Shown here: positions 47,433-56,227 of the stretch, piece by piece
Position numbering within the stretch: position 1 is the stretch's first letter
Layout: the number at the start of each line of letters is the position of its first letter
Assembly: GCA_964202895.1 (NCBI GenBank)
Contig: CAXNJM010000001.1
Coordinates: 372,001 to 436,000, forward strand
From: JAJTDS01 sp964202895
GTDB lineage: Bacteria > Pseudomonadota > Alphaproteobacteria > Rickettsiales > UBA1997
DNA: 64,000 nucleotides
Direction of reading: 5' to 3'
Made by a program: the position numbers and the translations under genes
The notes under the pieces: model-generated
Told to the model about the DNA's origin: nothing
The model's database searches: none
The model's input: the letters and a program-made list of their open reading frames with translations, nothing else

Positions 47433-48836
47433 TTAGCTGTGTATCGCTCTTTTATCTACTGCTAAGCAAGCTTCTTTAACCGCTTCATTATAAGTTGGAT
47501 GGGCATGACAAGTTCTTGCAATATCTTCAGCACTACCTCCAAATTCAATTGCTACCGCAAGTTCATGAATTGTGTTACCAGCTTCTCTAGCGATAATGTG
47601 AGCACCTAGAATGCGATCGGTTGTAGCATCAGCAAGAATCTTTACAAAACCTTGATCATCGAATGTTGCTCTAGCCCTAGAATTTGCCATCATCGAAAAT
47701 TTACCAACCTTATAAGATATTCCCTCTTTTTTTAACTCTTCTTCAGTTTTACCAACCGAAGCAACTTCAGGATAAGTATAGATAACATTAGGAATTGCAT
47801 CATAATTGATATGCGGTTTTTGACCCGCAATAATTTCTGCCACTGCAACCCCTTCATCTTCAGCTTTATGAGCAAGCATAGGGCCGGTTGTGACATCCCC
47901 TATCACGAAAATATTGTCAATATTGGTTTGTAAATGGTTATTTTCGATAAAACCTCTTTGATTAATTTTAACTCCAATATTTTCAAGCCCTAAACCCTCG
48001 CTATTAGGCTTTCTACCAATTGCAACTAAAACTACATCTGCTTGCAGAGTTTCTTTATCTCCGCCATTCGCAGGCTCAATTTCAACCATTGCACCGTTTT
48101 TATTTTTCTTGACTTGCAAAACTTTGGTTGATAAACGGAATTTTAAGCCCTGTTTTTCAAGAATTTTTTGGAAGTTTCTTGATATTTCGCTGTCCATCGC
48201 TGGGGTTATTTTATCAAGATACTCAATAACTTCAACTTCCGCACCAAAACGAGACCACACTGAACCAAGCTCTAAGCCAATTACTCCAGCACCAATAATT
48301 ATCATTTTTGCTGGCACTTTTTCTAAATCAAGGGCACCAGTTGAAGAAATGATGATTTTTTCATCGATTTCAACATTAGGAAGCTTTGCCACTTCTGAAC
48401 CAGTAGCAATAATAAAATATTTAGCATTAACAACTTCTTTAGAGCCGTCTAACTTTGTTAATTCAACGGTGTTTTTATCGATGAATTTTCCCACCCCTTC
48501 AAAATGAGAAACCTTATTTTTCTTGAATAAACCAGCAATACCATTAGTTAAACCAGAAATAATTTCATTTTTATTTTGCAGTAATTTTTTAACATCAATT
48601 TTAGGCTTGTTAACAATGATTCCAAGCTTTTCAAATTGATGATGAGCATCATGAAATTTATGAGATATCTCTAGCATTGCCTTTGACGGTATGCAACCAA
48701 CATTTAAGCAGGTTCCGCCAAGGGTTTTTCTTTTTTCAATACAAGCAGTTTTAAAGCCAAGTTGTGAAGCTCTAATCGAAGCAACATAACCACCGGGACC
48801 GCCACCAATAACGACGACATCAAAATTATTATTCAT
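47433..48836 (-). CDS. lpdA: Dihydrolipoyl dehydrogenase (E3)
   Basis: Flavoprotein reoxidising dihydrolipoamide in the pyruvate and 2-oxoglutarate dehydrogenase complexes and in glycine cleavage. FAD motif GGGPGGY at the N-terminus, redox disulfide Cys43-Cys48 in GGTCLNVGCIPSKA, NAD motif GAGVIGLELGSVWSRFG, and the C-terminal HAHPTYNEAVKE with catalytic His-Glu. The start at MNNNFDVVVIG (467 residues) is chosen over an ATG three codons upstream. The sequence resembles alphaproteobacterial E3 of the 2-oxoglutarate complex. E1/E2 genes are not adjacent. Confidence 0.95.
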   Translation of the reverse strand: MNNNFDVVVIGGGPGGYVASIRASQLGFKTACIEKRKTLGGTCLNVGCIPSKAMLEISHKFHDAHHQFEKLGIIVNKPKIDVKKLLQNKNEIISGLTNGIAGLFKKNKVSHFEGVGKFIDKNTVELTKLDGSKEVVNAKYFIIATGSEVAKLPNVEIDEKIIISSTGALDLEKVPAKMIIIGAGVIGLELGSVWSRFGAEVEVIEYLDKITPAMDSEISRNFQKILEKQGLKFRLSTKVLQVKKNKNGAMVEIEPANGGDKETLQADVVLVAIGRKPNSEGLGLENIGVKINQRGFIENNHLQTNIDNIFVIGDVTTGPMLAHKAEDEGVAVAEIIAGQKPHINYDAIPNVIYTYPEVASVGKTEEELKKEGISYKVGKFSMMANSRARATFDDQGFVKILADATTDRILGAHIIAREAGNTIHELAVAIEFGGSAEDIARTCHAHPTYNEAVKEACLAVDKRAIHS

Positions 48837-48997
48837 AAAATACAAAAGGTTAATTAAAAAATATTGAAAAAATTAGGTTTAACCTAAAAAATTTTGGAAA
48901 AAATTTTGGCAAGATTACTAGCTTATAAGATTTTTTCAACTAATATTTTCTAAATTTTAATTAAAAATCATTATCCTAACTGGGAAACTCCCTTCTT

Positions 48998-49076
48998 CGT
49001 CATCCCGACGAAAGTCGGGACCCAGTTTTAAAACCTTCTGGGTGCCGTTTTTCAAGCGGCATGACGAGTGTTTTAG
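48998..49076 (+). repeat. Cloverleaf-like palindromic element, copy 1
   Basis: 79-bp unit that can fold into a four-stem structure. CGTCAT pairs with ATGACG at the ends. Inside are CCCGAC-GAAA-GTCGGG, then ACCCAG pairing with CTGGGT, then TGCCG...CGGCA. It is the first of three head-to-tail copies between lpdA and the amidotransferase gene. G+C is higher than in its surroundings. Confidence 0.8.
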
Positions 49077-49123
49077 TTCTTTCATCGCGAACCTTTACCA
49101 TCCTCGCGAGGTTTTACCTTATC

Positions 49124-49204
49124 CGTCATCCCGACGAAAGTCGGGACCCAGCTTCCTTTTTCTTTCTGGGTGCCGTTTTTCAACGGCATGACGAGTGTTT
49201 TAGC
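49124..49204 (+). repeat. Cloverleaf-like palindromic element, copy 2
   Basis: 81-bp copy of the same unit, with complete stems CGTCAT/ATGACG, CCCGAC-GAAA-GTCGGG, ACCCAG/CTGGGT and TGCCGTT-TTTC-AACGGCA. A variant half-unit with CCTGCA/TGCAGG follows at 49237-49270. Compensated variation between copies (AAGCGGCA versus AACGGCA at the third hairpin) supports a structure-constrained mobile repeat (REP/MITE type). Confidence 0.8.
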
Positions 49205-49283
49205 TCTTTCATCATCATCGCGAACCTTACCTTTACCGTCATCCTGCACGAAGTTGCAGGATCCATTCTGTTCGGTGGGGGGA

Positions 49284-49450
49284 GTTGGAAGTATTTTCAA
49301 CAAAATTAGAGCTTGAGTTTATGCGACAAGGTTTTAACACCCCTCCCCGAAGGCTCCGCCTTCGACCCTCCCTCAAGGGGAGGGTAATAATCTCTCAGAA
49401 GTTTTGCAAAATAATAAAGTCAATTCTGGGGCTTCCCTTCTTCGTCATCC
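49284..49450 (+). repeat. Left arm of ~165-190 bp inverted repeat
   Basis: From GTTGGAAGTATTTTCAACAA through a CCCTCCCC/GGGGAGGG palindrome to the segment GCAAAATAATAAAGTCAATT and onward to about 49450. The same sequence occurs on the opposite strand at 57571-57733, with its outer ~110 bp nearly identical and the rest similar. The two arms bracket about 8.1 kb containing the amidotransferase, the 1,940-aa protein and lolC. Confidence 0.85.
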
Positions 49451-49520
49451 CGACGAAAGTCTGGACCCAGTTTTAAATCTTTCTGGGTGCCGTTTTTCAA
49501 CGGCATTACGAGTGTTTTAG
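49443..49520 (+). repeat. Cloverleaf-like palindromic element, copy 3
   Basis: Third copy of the 79-bp unit, with two decayed positions (GTCTGG for GTCGGG; ATTACG for ATGACG). Its right end overlaps the last codons and stop of the amidotransferase gene on the other strand, so the repeat supplies that protein's final residues (KLKHS). Confidence 0.78.
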
Positions 49521-50243
49521 CTTAGAAGCCTCAACAAAGCTAGCAAAAATTTTTTTATCAACTTCACTACTTACAAATTCAGGATGCCACTGCACCGCTA
49601 AGCAAAAAGGGTGATTAGTTTTTTCAAGAGCCTCAACAACTCCATCAATTGCAAAACCACAAGCAACTAAGCCATTCCCTAACCTACCAACCGCTTGATG
49701 ATGGGAAGAATTGGTGTGAATTTTTTCTTTCCCCATAATGGCAAATAATTTTGAATTAGAATCAATATTTACTTGATGATAGGCTTTATGATAATCTTTA
49801 AAATCTTGATGATGGCTCTGCTCATGATCTATAAATTGCGGGTTATCAGGAATATGCTGAATAACATCGCCTTGATGCAAAATATTAATCAATTGCATAC
49901 CGTTGCAAATCCCTAGAATTGGCATATTGGTTTTGAGAGCTTTATTCATAAACTCCCACTCAAAATCTTGCCTAACTTCATTAAGTTTAATTGCAGGATG
50001 CATTTCTTGTTGATAAAATTTAGGATGCAAATCAAAATTTCCACCAACCACCATAATTCCATCAATCATTGCTAAATAATCATCAATTGCTTGATGATTA
50101 AAAGGCAAAATTACAACTACCGCTCCAGCATTTTCAAGCATTTCAACATAATTGCATCTCAAGGCATAATGAGGCTTAACAGAATATTGACCCTCTGCCC
50201 CATTTTGATAATCTGGAATTATTGCAATTACTGGCTTTTTCAT
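49506..50243 (-). CDS. Class I glutamine amidotransferase (peptidase C26, PuuD-like)
   Basis: 245-residue gamma-glutamyl hydrolase/amidotransferase-fold protein. The nucleophile is Cys113 in ILGICNGMQLIN, with His220 and Glu222 in VQWHPEF, so the triad is complete. It resembles gamma-glutamyl-GABA hydrolase (PuuD), though no putrescine genes are near. Its start codon overlaps the stop of the 1,940-aa gene by one base (TAATG), indicating translational coupling. Its 3' end runs into a palindromic repeat. The actual gamma-glutamyl substrate is unknown; pairing with the giant protein may be functional. Confidence 0.88.
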   Translation of the reverse strand: MKKPVIAIIPDYQNGAEGQYSVKPHYALRCNYVEMLENAGAVVVILPFNHQAIDDYLAMIDGIMVVGGNFDLHPKFYQQEMHPAIKLNEVRQDFEWEFMNKALKTNMPILGICNGMQLINILHQGDVIQHIPDNPQFIDHEQSHHQDFKDYHKAYHQVNIDSNSKLFAIMGKEKIHTNSSHHQAVGRLGNGLVACGFAIDGVVEALEKTNHPFCLAVQWHPEFVSSEVDKKIFASFVEASKLKHS

Positions 50244-53200
50244 TATTCGCGACCTTCATTATTATTATTTTCTTTTTCTAACAAAATACTATTATCTTCT
50301 TGAACCGATGATTTAGAGAGAATATCTGTTAATGATTTAAAACTTTCTTTTAAATAATTTGCCAGAAGATTTTCAAGTCCCTTTGGTTTAATAATTGATC
50401 TTGGAATGGCATTAACTGTTGCATTTTCATCCGTTGAACTTTTATTTTCTATATCTGACTCATTTGATTCTTCTTGTGCCTTATTATCATTTTTTCCAAT
50501 CATATACAACAAAGCATGATTGACTTTTATAAAAGTTGGTACTTTATTTACAGAAACTCTTTCATCAGGAGCTTCTGATACACCTTCTTTTGAATCATTT
50601 ACATTCACCAACAAACTAGCAGATGCTCCGACTTCAATTTTCATAACCCCGTTTTTCCCAACTATATCTTCTTCTAATTCTTTAATATTTTGATTCTCAA
50701 ATTTAAACCTCTCTTTGTAATTTTGATTATTATTTGTTATGATATTGGCGATTTGAATATAATCATTTAACTGATTTTGGTCAATATCAGCACTTTCAAT
50801 GTTAGTCTCCTTAAATTTTACTACCGCATTATAATTATTAATTTGCTTAACAAATTCTAATTTTTGCTTAGCATTATATCTTTCAACTGCTAATTTTTCT
50901 AATCTTTCTAGAGTTGTTGTCTCTTGGGCTAGAGAGTAGTTTTTTAAATTTTCTTCAAATTGTTTATGATTTTTTTCAAAATAAGCATCAAGAAAAGAAT
51001 CTTCAAAATTATCGCCATCAATTAATTGATTTGGGCTTTCAGGTTTATATGCCTTTAAATCATTGGCCATTTTTAATTCTTCTAGAGTTGGCGATTTATC
51101 TTTGGCTAGAGCTTCTTCAAATTGTTTAAAATTTTCTTCATAATAAGCATTAATTAAAAAATCTTTAACATAAGGCTGGCTGGTGTCGTAAGTAACCCTA
51201 TTCCTTTCTTCACCCTTAGTCCAAACTCCATTATCTCCTTTACCAAAACCCAACCTTTTTAAGTCTGCCTTAAATTCATCTTTAAAATTATCGCCATCAA
51301 TTAACTTATCTAGGCTTTTAAAGCCATATTTATCTAAATCATCAATCTTCGGGCCTTTTTCTTGCAAAACTTCTTGCAAAATTGAGTGCTTATCTCTAAT
51401 TGCAGAGCTTTGAATGATTGATTTTCTTAATAAATCAAATTTATCTTTGTCTGATTTACCTCCTTCTGAAGCTTCTTTATAATAATTTTTATCATAATCA
51501 AACCCTACATTCGACCGCCCTATTTTATCAAAACTATCTGCTGTGTGATATAATTTTTTTAGATCCCCATTTTCATACAAAGCATCAATACTACTATCTG
51601 AGCCTTTATTTTTAGTAATTTCTGCAATTTTAGCTTCAAGATTTTTATTGAGTTCTGCTTGAGTTTGAAGATTATTATTATTTTCTTTTAGTTCCTTCGA
51701 ATGATTTTGCTCTAGCTGTATAATTTTTTGATCTCTTTCATTTAACTTATCTTGCAGTTCTTGCAGTTTTTGCAATGCTGTATTCTTCGCTTCTAGCTGT
51801 GCTTTTTCTTGCTGTACTTTTAGATCCTCTTGCAGTTTTTGCTCAGCTAGCTTTTGCTGAGCTTCTAGCTGTGCTTGCAGTGCTTCTTCTTGCAGTTTTT
51901 CATTATTCGCCGCTTCCTTTGCTACTAGCTCTGATTTCTTTGATTCTAGCTCTGCTTTTTCTTTCTCTACTTTTGTCAGATTGTCTTGCTGTGCTTTATT
52001 CTTCGCTTCTAGCTCTGTTTGCTTGTCTTGCAATTCTGTATTCTTCGCTTCTAGCTGTGCTTTTTCTTGTGCTAGCTTGTCTTTCTCTTCTTGCTGTTTT
52101 TTTAGCTCTGCTTGCAGTTCATAATTAGCGTCCTTCACGCCCATTACTTCATCGCCTTTTTTCTCTAGCTGTGTTTGGAATGCTGCTAATTCTAATTTAT
52201 TTTGATTTAATTTATTTTGTAACTCTTGATTTGTTGTTGTCAATTTACCAATTTCCACCTTCTTTTGCTCTGAATCAGTGCCTTTGGATTCAAGTTCTTC
52301 TTTCAATTGCTGTAATTTCTTATCATTTCCTGTCTTTTCTACTTCAATTTTATCTTTTTCTGCTATCACTTCTTGCAGTTTTTGCTGAGTTTCTTCTAGC
52401 TTGTCTTTCTCTTCTTGCTGTTTTTTTAGCTCTGCTTGCAGTTCTTCCTTATCAGCTTCTAGCTCTTCCACTCGCTCTTGTTGCTGTCCTACTTGCTCTA
52501 GCTGTGTTTGGAATTCTGCTAATCCTAATTTATTTTGTCTTAATTTATCTTGTAAATCTTGATTTTCCTTTTTTAACTCTTCAATTTCCGCCTCCTTTTC
52601 CTCTGAATCAGCGCCTTTGGATTCAAGTTCTTCTTGCAATTCTGTATTCTTCGCTTCTAGCTGTGCTTTTTCTTGTGCTAGCTTGCCTTTCTCTTCTTGC
52701 TGTTTTTTTAGCTGTTCTTGCTGTCCTGCTTGCTGTGGTTTTAGCTTTTCCACTCGCTCTATTAGCTGTGTCAATTCTTGGTCTTTTCTTTCTAACTGTT
52801 CTTGCAGTCCTTTATTATTCGCTGCTAGCAATGCTTTTTCTTCTTCTAGCTCTTGTTGCATTGTTTCTATATATTGTTGCATTGTTTCTATATATTTTAG
52901 ATCTTCTTTCAGCTTATCATTTACTTCCTGTTGTCGTTCAAAGTCAGCATTATCGATCATTTCTTGCGCTTCTTCTTTGCTTAATTTTGTATCTAATTTT
53001 AGGACTTTTAATAATCTATCTTTCGCTTCTTCTTTCTGTTTTTCTTGCTCTCCTTGTTTTTCTGGAGTTAAATTTAATCCTTGCAATTTTTTACTTATTT
53101 CTAAATATTCGCTTATAGCATTTTCGACTTCTTTTTTATTAATTTCTTTAATATGGCATTCAATATCCCCTTTAAAAGCATCAGCATCAGCTTCAGTTAG

Positions 53201-56065
53201 TTTTTTGCCTTCGCCTTCTTTTTGATTTAAATATTCTTTAGATTTAAATTGAGTAACATCATCAACTCCCAACAAAGAAACTTTTCCATCCTTGTCAATT
53301 TTTATTGTAATGTCGCCTTCTATTTTATTTTCCGAGCTACAATCGGAATAATTTTGACGATTTATGTTATAAATAGCTCTTTTTACTTCTATCTCCTCTT
53401 TAATAGCTGCTTTAATTGTTTCTAAAGCGGTTTTTTGTTTCTCTAAAAGCTTTTCTTTATCATAAACACCAACTTCCATTAAAACTTCTCTCTGCTCTTC
53501 GCTTAGACCTTTTATTATATTATAAACTTCATAAAACCTTTTTGGATTTCCTTCTTCATCTTTTATTGGCTCTATCTCAACTTTTGGCAATTCTTTATTT
53601 TCTTCACTGGCAACTTTTAAAAAAGCTTGAACAATTATTTTGTTTCTATCTTCTGCTGCAGGTAAGTTTTTATCAAATCTGTCTACAAAGCTTTGATAAT
53701 CAACTAGAGTGTCTTTGCCTATATTAGCTTTAAATAAATCATTGTTTAATAATTCTGCTTTTTTGGCTTGAATTTGGTCATGCAGAGTTTTTTCTGATTC
53801 TTCTTTAAATGTTATATCCTTCGTATCAGCCCTAGCTCTACCATAGGCTTGCACGATAAATTCATTATATTTATTGATTAAATTAACTAATTGAGCTCTT
53901 TCTTCATTATCTAGCGATTTCTCGCCTTGCTTGAGAAGACCTTGCAACTTCGTAACTATCTTGTTATCAAGAGAATAAAATAAGATTTTTGGGTTCTTTA
54001 TAGAGGAGGTTCCGTTATCACCGCCATCAATATTCCCTCTTGAATTCTTAGCCTCTTCTTGACTAGAAGGCCCAAAAACTTGAAAAACTCGTTTCTTATC
54101 TGTCAGTATTGTTTTTAAGGCATTCTTATCAACTTCTTTTTTACATTCATATTTCTCACCATCTAAAACATAAATTACATTTTTCCCATCTTTAGGGGGG
54201 CAAATTATAACTTCAGGCTTTTGATTTTCACTCTCATTAAATTTTATTTCTTCAAGGTTTTTGTCAAAAATCTCTGCAAAGTTATAAGACTCACCTGTTT
54301 TATGACTAGATATTCCCTCCTCCCCTACTGTAAATACCTTGCTTTGAGCATCAATAATACTAAGGCAATATTCATCTTTTGATGCTAATGTACTAATATC
54401 AATATTAGCCTTACCAACATTTTCTAGAACCTTGGCTTTTCTACCTTCTTTTTCAGATAGAAGCTTTTGTTTTGTTTCTTTATTTTCTTCACTTCTTTTT
54501 AAAGTTTTATATAAAACCTCTGTTGGAGTAGCGGTAATTTTTATAACATTCTTACCTTCTAATAGTGGTTTTAATTCTATTTTCTGCTCCTTGGTTAAGA
54601 GATGCCATTCATCAAATGCTATAATTGCATCTTTATTATTAGCATTTATTTGTTCTTTTATTTTGTCGAACCCTACTAGACCGCAATGAATTACAAATTT
54701 CTCACGACCCTCACCATAAATAAGAGCACCTAAAGCACCAAGGCCCTCTTTTTTAAATTCACCATTTGCATCTTGTTGATTAGTATAATATTGATCTTTG
54801 ACATTTGTTGAACCAAGCAAAGATTCCATAAACATTGTTTTTCCGGTGCCAGTATCACTATCTAATGTCAATGCAACTTCTTTGCAGTATTCTTGTAGTG
54901 TTTTAGAGCCACCTTTATTGTTATTGTCTTGAATTTTTTTTTCTAATCTTTTAAAAAATGTTTCTAAATTATTTTCTATTTGACCACCAAATGCAAAGCC
55001 TTTATCTTTAAGCTCTGCTAATCCATTAAAAGTATCTTTGTCAGTAATTTTAGTGCCACTTTTTTCTAATATTTTTGATAATCTTTCAAAAGGCTTGTAA
55101 AACTCACCTGAAAGCCCCTTCATATAATCTGGCTGTTTATCTAGAGCCTCTAGTTTTAGGTTTTTACTTAAAAAATCAGCATAAAGCTTTTGGTCTTTAA
55201 ATTCTGCGGATATTTCGGCTTTTTGGCCTAGTTTATTTAATGCTTCACTTTTCGTTTTTAATGCTGTAAAATTATCTTTAACTGCTTTTACTGCTTTTAA
55301 TAAAGACTTGCCATCTTCTTTACCCTCATTAAAAATTTTTAAACTCTCTTTTGAACTTTTACTGGATTTTGTAAGGGTTTCTTTAGCTTTTTCAAATGCT
55401 TCTGTAGCTTCATTTATTGCTTTTTGTTTTAGTATTTCTGCTGCTTGTCTCTCTTCTTCTTGTTGTTTTTGTAGTAGCTGTTCTTCTTCTAGCCTTTGCT
55501 GTGCTGCTGCTGCTTCTTGTTGTTGTTTTGCCGCTTCTTCTCTTGCTGTTTTTTGTGCTTTTATTTTTATTGCAAGAGGTTGATCTTTTTGCAATCCTAT
55601 ATCGAGAGTTGCAATTAATTGATCTTTTATTTTTTCAGCTCTTTGAGTAATGTTATCAGTTATATTGCTAACAGCATCTGTTGCACACGACCACCATGAG
55701 CTTTGATTTTTATTCTCTAATAGCAAATCAAATTTCTTTTCTTTGTCATTTGAATAAAATTTAATAGTTATGTATTTATATATTGGTTTATTATATGCGT
55801 TATTTATATAACGATCTTCTGTATTAACCGTAACCGTCATTGAGCTTTTAAATTTTTCTAAATCTAATAAATCATCATAAAAATCTTCATTTTGATTATT
55901 TAATTCATTTTGATTATTTAAATATTTAAATAATATTTTATCATATTGCATAACCCCCCAATTACCACCACGTCTAAATCCGCCAAAACCAACCTGATTA
56001 TTTTTATCTAAAAAAAGATCTTTGAATGTTATTGGACTAATATTATTTCCTTGATTCTTTGACAT
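50243..56065 (-). CDS. Giant helicase-like/coiled-coil protein, putative effector
   Basis: 1,940 residues, family not recognised. In order: a unique N-terminal part (1-160); an Ala/Gln/Glu-rich coil (about 165-230); a superfamily 2 ATPase-like region with Walker A DTGTGKT (404-410), DExH-type FDEWHLL (484-490), motif III TATP (511-514) and a motif VI-like AYGRARAD (740-747); a long Gln/Glu/Lys/Leu-rich coiled coil (about 1050-1560) built from irregular repeats such as AQLEAKNTELQ and KLRQNKLGLAEFQTQLEQ; and a C-terminal part with three LIDGDNF-containing repeats. No signal peptide or membrane segment is seen. Size, coiled coil and repeats suggest a T4SS-delivered or cytoplasmic host-interaction protein, but a role on nucleic acid cannot be excluded. 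It is coupled (TAATG) to the downstream amidotransferase. Confidence 0.85.
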   Translation of the reverse strand: MSKNQGNNISPITFKDLFLDKNNQVGFGGFRRGGNWGVMQYDKILFKYLNNQNELNNQNEDFYDDLLDLEKFKSSMTVTVNTEDRYINNAYNKPIYKYITIKFYSNDKEKKFDLLLENKNQSSWWSCATDAVSNITDNITQRAEKIKDQLIATLDIGLQKDQPLAIKIKAQKTAREEAAKQQQEAAAAQQRLEEEQLLQKQQEEERQAAEILKQKAINEATEAFEKAKETLTKSSKSSKESLKIFNEGKEDGKSLLKAVKAVKDNFTALKTKSEALNKLGQKAEISAEFKDQKLYADFLSKNLKLEALDKQPDYMKGLSGEFYKPFERLSKILEKSGTKITDKDTFNGLAELKDKGFAFGGQIENNLETFFKRLEKKIQDNNNKGGSKTLQEYCKEVALTLDSDTGTGKTMFMESLLGSTNVKDQYYTNQQDANGEFKKEGLGALGALIYGEGREKFVIHCGLVGFDKIKEQINANNKDAIIAFDEWHLLTKEQKIELKPLLEGKNVIKITATPTEVLYKTLKRSEENKETKQKLLSEKEGRKAKVLENVGKANIDISTLASKDEYCLSIIDAQSKVFTVGEEGISSHKTGESYNFAEIFDKNLEEIKFNESENQKPEVIICPPKDGKNVIYVLDGEKYECKKEVDKNALKTILTDKKRVFQVFGPSSQEEAKNSRGNIDGGDNGTSSIKNPKILFYSLDNKIVTKLQGLLKQGEKSLDNEERAQLVNLINKYNEFIVQAYGRARADTKDITFKEESEKTLHDQIQAKKAELLNNDLFKANIGKDTLVDYQSFVDRFDKNLPAAEDRNKIIVQAFLKVASEENKELPKVEIEPIKDEEGNPKRFYEVYNIIKGLSEEQREVLMEVGVYDKEKLLEKQKTALETIKAAIKEEIEVKRAIYNINRQNYSDCSSENKIEGDITIKIDKDGKVSLLGVDDVTQFKSKEYLNQKEGEGKKLTEADADAFKGDIECHIKEINKKEVENAISEYLEISKKLQGLNLTPEKQGEQEKQKEEAKDRLLKVLKLDTKLSKEEAQEMIDNADFERQQEVNDKLKEDLKYIETMQQYIETMQQELEEEKALLAANNKGLQEQLERKDQELTQLIERVEKLKPQQAGQQEQLKKQQEEKGKLAQEKAQLEAKNTELQEELESKGADSEEKEAEIEELKKENQDLQDKLRQNKLGLAEFQTQLEQVGQQQERVEELEADKEELQAELKKQQEEKDKLEETQQKLQEVIAEKDKIEVEKTGNDKKLQQLKEELESKGTDSEQKKVEIGKLTTTNQELQNKLNQNKLELAAFQTQLEKKGDEVMGVKDANYELQAELKKQQEEKDKLAQEKAQLEAKNTELQDKQTELEAKNKAQQDNLTKVEKEKAELESKKSELVAKEAANNEKLQEEALQAQLEAQQKLAEQKLQEDLKVQQEKAQLEAKNTALQKLQELQDKLNERDQKIIQLEQNHSKELKENNNNLQTQAELNKNLEAKIAEITKNKGSDSSIDALYENGDLKKLYHTADSFDKIGRSNVGFDYDKNYYKEASEGGKSDKDKFDLLRKSIIQSSAIRDKHSILQEVLQEKGPKIDDLDKYGFKSLDKLIDGDNFKDEFKADLKRLGFGKGDNGVWTKGEERNRVTYDTSQPYVKDFLINAYYEENFKQFEEALAKDKSPTLEELKMANDLKAYKPESPNQLIDGDNFEDSFLDAYFEKNHKQFEENLKNYSLAQETTTLERLEKLAVERYNAKQKLEFVKQINNYNAVVKFKETNIESADIDQNQLNDYIQIANIITNNNQNYKERFKFENQNIKELEEDIVGKNGVMKIEVGASASLLVNVNDSKEGVSEAPDERVSVNKVPTFIKVNHALLYMIGKNDNKAQEESNESDIENKSSTDENATVNAIPRSIIKPKGLENLLANYLKESFKSLTDILSKSSVQEDNSILLEKENNNNEGRE

Positions 56066-56227
56066 ATTCTTTACTGGTTATTGATGTTTATTATTGGTAA
56101 TAATTTATAGTTAATATTAAAAAATTTAATAATATAAATATTGTTGTTAAATAATTGTTGAGAATTATAAATTAGCGATTTTAATTTGCAAATATTTTAT
56201 AATTTTACCTCAACAACCTATTAATAA

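Noticed and set aside
49061..49476. Open frames of 60-80 codons in the repeat region after lpdA
   Set aside because: They run through palindromic repeats (REP-like) and have no family character; similar spurious frames occur at the matching repeat near 57.5 kb.
52171..53118. 315-codon plus-strand frame opposite the coiled coil
   Set aside because: A Leu-rich mirror of the Gln/Glu/Lys-rich coiled-coil codons on the minus strand; it is a shadow frame, as are 51775-52128 and 52617-53225.
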